Below are positions 46,939-55,443 of a DNA stretch of 64,000 nt, piece after piece. The notes under the pieces were generated by a model, which saw only the letters and a program-made list of their open reading frames with translations, was not told where the DNA came from and ran no database searches. The translations under genes and the position numbers were made by a program. This DNA comes from Pseudopyrenochaeta lycopersici (taxonomy: Eukaryota; Ascomycota; Dothideomycetes; Pleosporales; Pseudopyrenochaetaceae), in the NCBI GenBank assembly GCA_003313425.1, contig NHZP01000010.1, positions 310,001 to 374,000 of the forward strand. Direction: 5' to 3'. Numbering within the stretch: the stretch's first letter is position 1; every line of letters begins with the position of its first letter.

Positions 46939-48316
46939 ATGTACACAGACACCATGTCAAAAATAAAGGGTCAGCTTATCGAGATTGACCCCAAAGTCTG
47001 CAGCAGCAACATGTCATATATGGAGCAGAGCGCAATCACAGAAGGCCTGCCCAGACCAACACTCGCATGGTTTGATCAGAAAAACACTAAGCACTCACTC
47101 ATAGAGAAAACGTGCTCTCCTTGTCCCAATTCAACCGACAATTTTTACTACCCCGGTCGGATTCGTGTTGGTAGGCTCAGACAGAAGAGACAACGCAGAA
47201 GCTGTTCCACATCTACGGTATCAAATCGTACGGATGTCTTCGTCTGGGCATATTTAAGAAAATCAAATACATCAGATGGCGATGTTACCGTCACATATTT
47301 CAAAGAGGCTACGAGTGGACTTGCCAAGAAAATGCTTCCAATTTCTATCGAAACTCCAGAATTCATGTCAGTGTGCTTTGAATCTTGGACCGAATTAGTC
47401 AGAGACGTGGCAATAATGCGTGGTAAATGTCATTCATGGGGGGATCGCATTGCACTCCTCATTAAGATCGCATTACTGCTTGCTGGCTACTTCGACGGCA
47501 GGATCACGCGCGGAAAGATATTCTCACATACTCTTAAGGCTGTTGGGACAAATTTGATGAGGAGGAAAATCTGGGTGGTCCAGCAGACGACGATGGATGG
47601 TCATCGGCCTGTGCGCCGCAGACGAAGCCCTTTCCCAACCGAGGTTGAAACAAACAATAGGACGCCCAAGAAGCCGCGTGAGCGAAAAGACAATCCTATT
47701 CCTCCACAACATTTTCCAAAAGCGAGTAAATCTCCAAATGTAATTTCCATTGGATATCGTTGACGAAGAATAGGACATCTCCCTTTTGGATTTCTACCAA
47801 CAGACCCAAACCGAATATGCAGTACTAGTACAAGAAAATAACGAACTCAAGAACCATAAAATCGCCGTATTGAAAGACTTGGAAATCATTTACTTGGAGC
47901 ATATTGCAGCGGAAGGGCAGATCAGGAAACTCAAACAAGACCTCGATAAACAGGGCATACTACAAGCGAAGATTCAAGACTTGGCCAGAGAGGTTCAGCT
48001 CTCGAAGCAACATTGCGAGACGCAAAACGTTTGTAGTATTTAAAAAAATTCGCTTGGAAACTTGACTAACTACTTTTAGGCCAAGTGTACTGAACTACAG
48101 CGCATAAATCACGAGCAGGAACGCGTCATTAGCTCTCATGGAACGGCTGTGGAGAACAACAAGCGTTTACGCGAGCAATACGAGAAAGAATTCAAACCGA
48201 CCATCATTGAAATATACAAGAATATGTTTATGAGAGGCGGTCTGACTATTGACGATGCGAACGCGCAAGCCCACCAGCGGTATCAGGGGGTCTGTGGTGA
48301 AGAACTGGCTAAATAA
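46939..48316 (+). CDS. Unrecognised three-exon protein with coiled-coil C-terminal half
   Basis: Exons 46939-47739, 47804-48028 and 48080-48316 join in phase 0 to give 420 residues; introns are 64 nt (GTAATT...CAACAG) and 51 nt (GTTTGT...TTTTAG). An in-frame ATG five codons in (46954) could be the start instead. The N-terminal part contains a compact stretch, about residues 95-195 (DVFVWAYLRKSN, FESWTELVRDVAIM, KIALLLAGYFDGRI). A basic, Pro-rich linker follows (RPVRRRRSPFP ... PKKPRERKDN). Exons 2 and 3 encode a Glu/Lys/Gln heptad-like helix (ELKNHKIAVLKDLEIIYLEH onward), a likely coiled coil. The basic linker could be a nuclear signal. No family recognised; possibly lineage-specific. Confidence 0.65.
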
Positions 48317-48701
48317 AACATGCCACTGCTGCACACGGTAGGTATTCAGCCCCGCATCGCCATGATATACCTTCAATTAGTTGTCGGTTTGTAGCTGCTG
48401 GCTAGGTACTATCTAGCACAGGAGGCGGACGATCCCATACGTCTCTTCCTCGACTGCAGTCGCGACGGTAGCACTTACCAAACATGTTTTGACCGTCCTG
48501 ACCAGGCTTCGAAAGTTCTTTCCCTATTATCCCACTTCATGATGTAACTTTAAGAAACGAAGCGCACCGTACATACCAACATCGTTCCGACAAGGAGGAC
48601 CGACCGGTTGACAGCTCCCATGCCCCATACCACTCACACCTCCACAGCAAACAACAACGTGATATTTTATTGCATTCTTAACAAAGTACGTTTGGACAAC
48701 C
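48317..48701. other. Intergenic
   Basis: 385 bases containing the 3' flank of the coiled-coil gene and the presumed promoter of the broken gene downstream. Nothing else is seen. Confidence 0.6.
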
Positions 48702-49673
48702 ATGTCTGGACCTTCTCTCGCTCCATCCAGTCCACTGCGATATGACTGGGGCAGTCGTGCATACACAGACCCACCGCCACTTGCGGAAGACGAATGGAAC
48801 GCGCTTGTTGAGCGGGGAGAAAAGCTTATTCGGATGATGCTAGAGCCCACAGAAACAGCAGCCCAGTCTGAATTCACCAATTTTCCAGAAATATACATTA
48901 CATGGGGTTACAGTGGATACGAACAAGATGGACCGGAGCTCGACTTCGAAGGCAAAGGTGTGGAGGCAGCTCTCAGAGCAATCAACGTTTCGGTCCACCA
49001 AAATGATTGGGTGACACACCATATACAACACAATCCAGAGTTCAACAAAGCGCCAGATCCCCAGACATACCAAGTTGGCAACAAAACATATCGCGCGACT
49101 GGAGCCCGATATCACACCGTCCTCAATATCAAAGACGGCATCATGATGTAGTGCGAACGATGCAGTCCCGAACACATGGCTACGAAGCGTATCCCACCTG
49201 TTCCCGAAGATCAGTTGCCCGACTTGCAGCGTTCATCTGACATCATCTGGGGCCAATAGGAGTGGTATGCCGACGAGAATGCGCACAAGCTGCACTATAT
49301 CCTCATCCACGCGTCCACCAACAGCCTCACACAGCGTGCGATCCGCCGAGCGTGCAATATGATAGGACATGATCGACCAAAGTTGTGGCCTGGGTATCGT
49401 ATCAAGTTCAAATCTGACTCGGAAATTGGCAAAGCGATGCTTGGTAAAATTTCTCAAGGAGCACTCCGCGCTGGAGTACCTCAACTGACATGCTCGTCAG
49501 GAACTCCAAACGGTCGTGCAGTCGCTTATTTCTTGAGCCAGCACCGCAATACACTAGGACACAAGGTGGTTGCTCAAATGGACATGTTTTTCATGCAGAG
49601 CTTCCACCAGGCCTTGGAGGTTTGCTTCCTATTCTATGTGCAGCCAGCTCACAGACACGACTCAATGCAGTAG
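48702..49673 (+). pseudogene. Broken hypothetical gene with two in-frame TAG codons
   Basis: One reading frame runs 972 bases from ATG 48702 to TAG 49671 with just two internal stops, both TAG, at 49149-49151 and 49257-49259. Protein-like content continues across each: before the first, GARYHTVLNIKDGIMM; between them, CERCSPEHMATKRIPPVPED ... SSDIIWG; after the second, EWYADENAHKLHYILIHAST, then PKLWPGYRIKFKSDSEIGKAML and SGTPNGRAVAYFLSQHRNTLG. This layout recalls a family of fungal hypothetical proteins of about 320 residues, from memory and not verified. Both stops could come from CAG by one C-to-T change. An alternative is an intron over the second stop (49189-49259; GTATCC, CTGAC branch, AATAG), but its phase does not join the flanking frames. 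The intact part would be 149 residues. Confidence 0.6.
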
Positions 49674-49869
49674 CGGAGGATAATGGACATATAGGAGTGT
49701 TCAGTATTACGGTGTAATCAGGGAGGTTATTGAGGATGATCAGGCCTCCATATCAACGTGGCTGATGTAGCTAGCGCGCCCAGAGTAAGCAGTAGATTTA
49801 AGACACAACCCCACATCACATTCCCGTCTGCGTTCTCTAGTCTCACAATATCAAGTCTTCTCTCTTAAA

Positions 49870-50319
49870 ATGTCTGCTCTTGATATCTCGCCCCGTCACA
49901 TAAGTCCCCTCTTGGTAATGACCTCAGTGACATTAATGTCATTTCCCGCCTACTTCAACACTCCTTACGCTATCGGTACTCTGTTCGGTCTTCCCCAACG
50001 CATCGCCAACTCCCCGCACGCTCAAACACCCTTTGTTTTGATGACTGCTCGCATCCAGGCCATTGGTATCATGATGTGGGCCTTCTATCTTAAAGGGGAG
50101 TATGAGGCTGTTGATACAGTCATGGCGATCGTGGGCACGTGGGTGACTGCTGTGGATGTGTGGATGTGTCTTAGAGAGGGAGTGAAGGGGAAAGCAGTCT
50201 ACAGAGGGATTTTGGGCGGAGCAGTGGGTGTCTGGGGATTGATGGGAATGACGGCGGTAAGTTCGATGCGATGTCTAAGCGCAGTCGTAGAAATGCTGCT
50301 GATGAAGTCGAAGGGTTAA
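49870..50319 (+). CDS. DUF4267-type small integral membrane protein
   Basis: The unspliced frame gives 149 residues. It contains PAYFNTPYAIGTLFGLPQRI, VLMTARIQAIGIMMWAFYLKGEYEAVDTVMAIVGTWV and GILGGAVGVWGLMGMTA, four hydrophobic segments typical of fungal DUF4267 proteins, which are often found near secondary-metabolism or oxidoreductase genes. A perfect GTAAGT donor directly after MTA (50257) and a possible acceptor 51 nt later (GATGAAG) would remove 17 in-frame residues and give the ending MTASKG. Family members usually stop soon after this last hydrophobic segment, so the spliced form is more likely. Function is unknown. Confidence 0.8.
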   Translation: MSALDISPRHISPLLVMTSVTLMSFPAYFNTPYAIGTLFGLPQRIANSPHAQTPFVLMTARIQAIGIMMWAFYLKGEYEAVDTVMAIVGTWVTAVDVWMCLREGVKGKAVYRGILGGAVGVWGLMGMTAVSSMRCLSAVVEMLLMKSKG

Positions 50320-50513
50320 GAAGGAGTTGTGGTATTTTCTGGTAAATCTACATCCTAGGATGATTCCAACATGGCAAATCCATTTCTGGAGGCTCGTATC
50401 AACTTTTCCGAATCAGCAAATGCTTTGGCACATCAATTGATAGTGATTGACTCCCTATTGCATTTCAAATGGATCGAAATTAAGTTTCTTCTATGTTCCG
50501 TGACATGCAGGCT

Positions 50514-51497
50514 CTAGGCCATTAATGCCTGCAAATTCTTTTTCAGCGCATGCAAGCCTTCATCCCAACCCGCTTCCAGCTTCTCTCCAAAATCGCCGCC
50601 GTATCTGTTACCCTCATCAAAGAGTGCTGCAGTACCTAACATAGCCCAAGCTTGAGTTACCACCCTATTAGAAACGCCTGACTCCGTGTCCTTCTGCCAT
50701 AATTCGCGCCCAACTCTCACGAACTCCGTAACATCGATATCCACCACTTTCCACTCCTCTCCGCCAATCTCTTTCACGATGTCGATGAGCTGGTTCGTGG
50801 TGATGGTATGACTAGTAAAATATGCAGGTCTGTCACGAAAGTTTTCGGGGTTCTGGAAAACCTGCACTACAAAATCGGCAACGTGCGAGAGGCGAGAGAT
50901 GGCATACTTTTGATTGCCAGAGCCAAATCGGGTAATCGTCTTGTCGCTTCTATTAACCCAGAACAGACCATTCTCAATACCCCAATCATACCATCCACCA
51001 ACTATGATGGCAGTCCACGATATTGCACCGTTGGACTGGGCCACAAGTTCTTCCAGTTCTTGCTGTGCCTTGCGCTTCCCTTCAAAGATAAGCAATTCAT
51101 TCACATGTGGATTAAAAGTGTCCGAACTGAAGTCTGGTGTTAAAATGTGTTTGACTCCTGCTGTGATGGCAGCTTGGACGATAGCGGATTGGTTGGTTGC
51201 AGCAGCGGGGTTGAAAGCCTCGATCACTGCGTCGTGACCTTGCAGGACTTCAGAAAGGGAGGCGACGTCATTGTATGCCGCAGCTTTCACTGCGACACTA
51301 GCAGGGAAATTCGTAGTTCTGGAGTTTTCTGGGCGAGTTATTGCCGTGAGTTTGAAGTTGGCTGCAAGCAATGCTGGTATCAAAGCTTTGCCGAGTGTGC
51401 CGGTGGCCTGCCGATGGTTAGACTTTGGGTACTGTATATGTGTGGATCTTGGATGGGAAATTACTCCAAGTATCGCAACGTTCTTTATAAGCGACAT
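50514..51497 (-). CDS. NmrA-like/isoflavone-reductase-type NAD(P)-dependent oxidoreductase
   Basis: Exons 51465-51497 and 50514-51407 with a 57-nt intron give 308 residues. Splicing restores the Rossmann motif NVAILGATGTLGKALIPALL (GxxGxxG); without splicing it is broken by 19 foreign residues. Further family marks are LTAITRPENS after strand 2, the block HDAVIEAFNPAAATNQSAIVQAAITAGVKHILTPDFSSD, and TAIIVGGWYDWGI. Such proteins act as atypical short-chain reductases in aromatic or secondary metabolism, or as redox-sensing NmrA regulators. The catalytic Lys of true isoflavone reductases is not obvious, so enzyme versus sensor is open. It is transcribed away from the Zn2Cys6 regulator over a 533-bp promoter. 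Confidence 0.9.
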   Translation of the reverse strand: MSLIKNVAILGVISHPRSTHIQYPKSNHRQATGTLGKALIPALLAANFKLTAITRPENSRTTNFPASVAVKAAAYNDVASLSEVLQGHDAVIEAFNPAAATNQSAIVQAAITAGVKHILTPDFSSDTFNPHVNELLIFEGKRKAQQELEELVAQSNGAISWTAIIVGGWYDWGIENGLFWVNRSDKTITRFGSGNQKYAISRLSHVADFVVQVFQNPENFRDRPAYFTSHTITTNQLIDIVKEIGGEEWKVVDIDVTEFVRVGRELWQKDTESGVSNRVVTQAWAMLGTAALFDEGNRYGGDFGEKLEAGWDEGLHALKKNLQALMA

Positions 51498-51755
51498 AGC
51501 AGCTGTATTAAGATTTTGGAAGAGGTGCTGGCAAACTAACTTTCGTTACCTGATCATGCCTTTTTGTACGTTCCGCCCTCCTTATATGTCGACTCCATCG
51601 CCTTCTGATCGTGTATTTCGTCCGTTGTCAAACTTCCATATCCGCCCTGAGATTCTAGAATTTTCGTCGGCTGCACGAAACAGTCCAATCAATGTCATGT
51701 CGTTTGTCTTCAAAGCCACAACACCAGTTGGAGGATTCGCAGCAATGTAAACAAC

Positions 51756-51766
51756 GTATCGGCCGC
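51756..51766. promoter_or_regulatory. GTATCGGCCGC element, copy 1
   Basis: Exact 11-mer with palindromic CGGCCG core, repeated at 51961-51971 in the same promoter; candidate regulator site. Confidence 0.4.
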
Positions 51767-51919
51767 CGCATCGGCAGCACCAACCCAGTTCTGCTTAGCT
51801 TCCTTGATTACGTGCATAATCTTACGCTTACTGAATCACGCCTTTACACAACAAATGGTCGTAGGCCAAATTCGCTATCTTTTGTGATCAGTATTTCGCC
51901 TTACGTATGGTATTTAAAG

Positions 51920-51957
51920 CGACCGATGCAGAAAAATGTGTCGGTCGCGTTCGGTCG
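51920..51957. promoter_or_regulatory. Inverted plus direct TCGGTCG heptamers (candidate Zn2Cys6 operator)
   Basis: CGACCGA at 51920-51926, TCGGTCG at 51941-51947 and TCGGTCG at 51951-51957. One inverted and one direct pair of CGG half-sites lie within 38 bases, about 75-110 bases upstream of the regulator's ATG. Zn2Cys6 dimers bind paired CGG triplets, so autoregulation and control of the divergent reductase is a reasonable inference. Confidence 0.5.
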
Positions 51958-51960
51958 TAT

Positions 51961-51971
51961 GTATCGGCCGC
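51961..51971. promoter_or_regulatory. GTATCGGCCGC element, copy 2
   Basis: Second exact copy of the 11-mer found at 51756-51766, 60 bases before the Zn2Cys6 gene's start codon. Confidence 0.4.
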
Positions 51972-52030
51972 TGCCTGTCCTACCATCGGCTTACAACTAT
52001 TGCTATCATAGCAGCCAAGGTCTAGGAGCG

Positions 52031-53640
52031 ATGGATACTCTTGCGGGCTTAATTCCAGTGACGCAGAAAGCATCAAATGTATGTGCTTACTGTCGAGTCA
52101 GGAAACAGAGGTGTGATCGGACACTGCCGAGATGCCAGAGATGCACTGCGTAAGTCTAATTCCCCCCTGCTTCAACCGTATTACTTGATGACCTAGGATT
52201 TCATGGTGTAGCAACTAAAAAAAAAGTAGTAAAGATCGAAACTGCAATTATACACCTTTCAAAGAACCTCCGCGCCATAACGAATCTAATCCTGAACCGC
52301 TGGTCTTTCACTCCGAAACATGTTTCCATTCCGATCTCTCGCTGCATGGAGCGACCGAAGTACTGCATGCCATCAGAACATACTTGAATAGCCCTCTTTC
52401 TATGTCTACGGCTAACGATATATCCGAACTAGTCTACGATATACTCGAAATGGCTGATGTTGATCTGGCTGCTGGATTGGCCGAGTTTGGCCCATGCATA
52501 CAGCAATGGTGTCCAATTATCTCCGAAGACTTGCTTTGGGGATGCGCATATGATCTGTCACAGCGCAACCCAAACCATAATGGGCTGAAATATTCTTTGC
52601 TGCCTTTGTGTCTTTGGCTTGTCACGAGACGAGCTTGTCCGCATGCGGAGCATGTGATACATTGCGAATTGTACAGGGCGCTAAAGCAGATACTTGCCCT
52701 CCTGCAGAGCAGCTTTAGTACGGATCTCGAAGATTTACAAGTGGGAATGCTCATCGCGGTATATGAATTTGGCCATGGAATGCAGAAACAAGCCACCCAA
52801 ACGCTTGCAAATTGCGCGGGCATCTTGAGGATGCTGAGCCTTGAAGCTCGAGAGAAGGAAAATGCTGAATTTTTGCAGACAGTGGAATGGTTAAAAGCAA
52901 GTGTGCTTATGCTCGATCGGATGATTCCTCTTTCGAAGATATCCGATTCACTACCACTAATATTGCGTTCTGCCGACCCAATTAGCAAGTCACTTGCTGA
53001 TAGGCTTGGTCCAACAATCCCGCCTCATCCGCCTAGCCCATATGCTAGCTCACCTCGAAAAGTGCACATCCGAACCGCCGTTGCACTAGCATCTGGACAC
53101 GTCCTCGAGTATAATCATGCCCGACACCACAATCTTGAGCCTGAGGAACCGTACGATCAAGTCGACAACATCATCAATGACTGCATTAAAATGCTCGTCG
53201 ACAAGCCGCAACCGCATACGTGGCTTCATTGTGATGCCATAGCCATGGCATTTTGTTCGCACATACTTCTCCAGTCTGCGCAAATGCGCTACCTTTCTAC
53301 CGTCCTCCCTCAGTTTCAACTTCCTCCAGACCCTCGATATATAAAAGCACATCTCGCATTAAAGTATTCCCGCCGCATGGCTTGGGACATGGTGCGTGTT
53401 GCAACACAGAAGATTCAGAATGAGGCAGAGATTCCTCATCTGCCATTTGCCGGGTTATGTGCTGTGTTGAGGGCGGGGCTGGCGGTACTAGAGACAGGAG
53501 AATACATGGTTGAAGATGTAATCGAGGACGACGAGTTGGAAAGTTACATCAGAATATTGACCTGGTTTTCAAGAAGATGGAATGTCAGCACTCAGTATTT
53601 GATGAGAGCCGAGGAAATTCTTGGAGGACGACGGGACTGA
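52031..53640 (+). CDS. Zn(II)2Cys6 fungal transcription factor
   Basis: Exons 52031-52149 and 52230-53640 (80-nt intron, GTAAGT...AGTAG) give 509 residues. The binuclear cluster is split by the intron: exon 1 supplies VCAYCRVRKQRCDRTLPRCQRC, and splicing adds TAKDRNCNYTP, completing the spacing C-x2-C-x6-C-x5-C-x2-C-x6-C. This phase match strongly supports the intron. Residues from about 90 onward form the helical middle-homology region seen in this class (ELVYDILEM, LEDLQVGMLIAVYEFGHG, FAGLCAVLRAGLAVLETGEYM). Such proteins bind paired CGG triplets as dimers and often control a neighbouring gene cluster. Its neighbours are the divergent NmrA-like gene and the convergent GMC oxidoreductase gene (90 bp between stops), so it is probably a local pathway regulator. 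Confidence 0.92.
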
Positions 53641-53730
53641 GCCGAACACCACGTACTCAATGTAGTGGCAAACGTACGACACGAAAGTACAATCTTGTCA
53701 TCGATGACTAACACGCTCTACTTCAAAGTC

Positions 53731-55443
53731 TTACAGCGCCAGTATTCTTTCTACCGCCCTCTCAGCCGCAATCATGACGCCCATGACCGGATTCGTCGTC
53801 AATGGCGCAACGATACTAGCATCCACCACAAACAAATTTTGCATCCCAATAACCTTTGTGTCAGTATCCACACACGATCCCAACCTACAGCTACTACTCC
53901 AATGTTGCACGTTTCCTAGCGTATACGGACTCCAAGTGCTCACCCAGGACGTCAACTGCTCTAGTGTCGAGTTCTTCGCTATGTTGAGAGGCGTAAGCGT
54001 AGAAGGAAGCGCAGCGAAAATGTTGTGGATGAATGTTGCAATCGCTGAAGCATCAAGCGGATTGGAGTAGAAGTTCGAGCTTGGGAGCGCGATGCCACGC
54101 GAGTCGAGACTCACGCGACCGACCGAGCGCAATCCGGATGTGCCGTAAACATTGAGTGTGATGGTGCCATTTTCCATGTGGTCGATCGCACCTGATGAGT
54201 CGATGGTCCCTTGACATCCTACCAGGTCGTCACCTTGCTGGATGAAGTCCCAGAATGCGCTTGTTTGTGAGCCGAAAGTGTATGGACCAGACCGAGACTG
54301 CAGATATAAATCGCGGTCTCCTTGCACTGGGTCGGTGTATTTGTAATTGTATGATGAGACAGATTCGGAATATAACTCGATGAATGTGTTCGGGTTATCA
54401 AATACCTTGTCACCGACTGCAGTGTTGTTGATCCAGTCTGGGGAGGCAACAGTGACCTGGCCGTTCGTGGAAAGATTGGCAAGAATCTCAGGATCGCCAA
54501 TGCCGGACCACATTAACAATTGAGGGCTAAGTAGTGCACCGGCGGAAAGAACAATCTTCCCCCCTTCTCTGATGCATATACTAGAAGTGCCGTTGGTTCC
54601 GCTGGATTCAATATCAACGCCTGTAGCAGTTTCACCATCACGGATCACGCGTAGGACACGGGTGCCGCTTTGAAACGAGAAGTTTGGTCGTCCCAGCGCT
54701 GACTGAAGATATGTCTTCACCGGTCCACTCCGTTGACCGCCCTCATAGTTCCAGATTGGATGACCGAAAACTCTGCTCTTACTGTGGTTTTCTGGGCCAT
54801 CATTCAATCCCACCTCTTTGAAACCTGCGCCATCAACGAGCCACTCCTTCGCAGTTTCGAATCCAGTCTGCAGATACCTCTTCCCGTCTTGAGATGGACT
54901 ATCAGTACTCGGCTGCTTTGCCCTAACCTTCTCGATTGCACACTGCATATCCGCATTCTTCCATCCATCGGGAAAGTACAAATCCCAATCACTAGCAGGT
55001 GGCTGAAAGAAGAGACCGGCGTTGATTGCACTGTTTCCCCCAATTGTGCATCCTTGATAAGCGTTGACAATGTCTGACGCGCACATGAGATTGCCGTCCG
55101 TTACCGAAAAGATCGACTTGTAAAGGCCGGGTACATCAACGCGGCTCAGTTCCGTGCCATCAAGCCAACTTGGTCGTGCGCGACCACCAGTAATGTAATA
55201 TGATGGACCGCCTTGCTCAAGCATTAATGTCTTCTTTCCTGCTTCGCTTAGGCGGTCAGCTACGACGAGGCCTGCTGGTCCGGAGCCTTGGTGACGTTAG
55301 CTAACACACAATTGGCTTTGTTGCCCATCAAAATACATACCAACAACGATGGCATCCCATTCACCGCCACTACATGAAGCTGCAACGGTGGTACCTGTGA
55401 TGAGTGCAATCGGAAGCAATGCTCCCCATTTTTGCGTGACCAT
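53731..55443 (-). CDS. Secreted GMC flavin oxidoreductase (cellobiose-dehydrogenase-like)
   Basis: Exons 55341-55443 and 53731-55286 (54-nt intron) give 552 residues. Residues 1-22 form a signal peptide (GALLPIALITGTTVAAS). The intron falls inside the FAD-binding motif, which splicing restores as AIVVGSGPAG (GSGPAG at 35-40). GMC signatures follow: YQGCTIGGNSAINAGLFFQP with SDWDLYFPDGWK, REGGKIVLSAGALLSPQLLMWSGIG, and the active-site pair His496 (VQHWSSSC) and Asn533 (TTNPVMGVM). The CTIGGNSAINAGLFF block and the tryptophan-aspartate spacing are closest to the dehydrogenase domain of cellobiose dehydrogenases (CAZy AA3_1), here without a cytochrome or CBM. Substrate may be a sugar or aromatic alcohol; not determinable. 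Neighbouring regulator and NmrA-like genes suggest a shared pathway. Confidence 0.93.

Larger units (their letters stand above)
51498..52030. promoter_or_regulatory. Divergent promoter between NmrA-like and Zn2Cys6 genes
   Basis: 533 bp between start codons. It contains a TATA-like TATTTAAA at about 51911, three CGG-type heptamers just downstream, and two copies of an 11-mer with a CGGCCG core. These are the arrangement expected for binding of a Zn2Cys6 dimer. Confidence 0.6.

Noticed and set aside
49189..49259. 71-nt intron with CTGAC branch point over the second TAG of the broken gene
   Set aside because: Splice signals look good, but the join is out of phase with the frame that carries protein-like sequence on both sides; kept only as an alternative.
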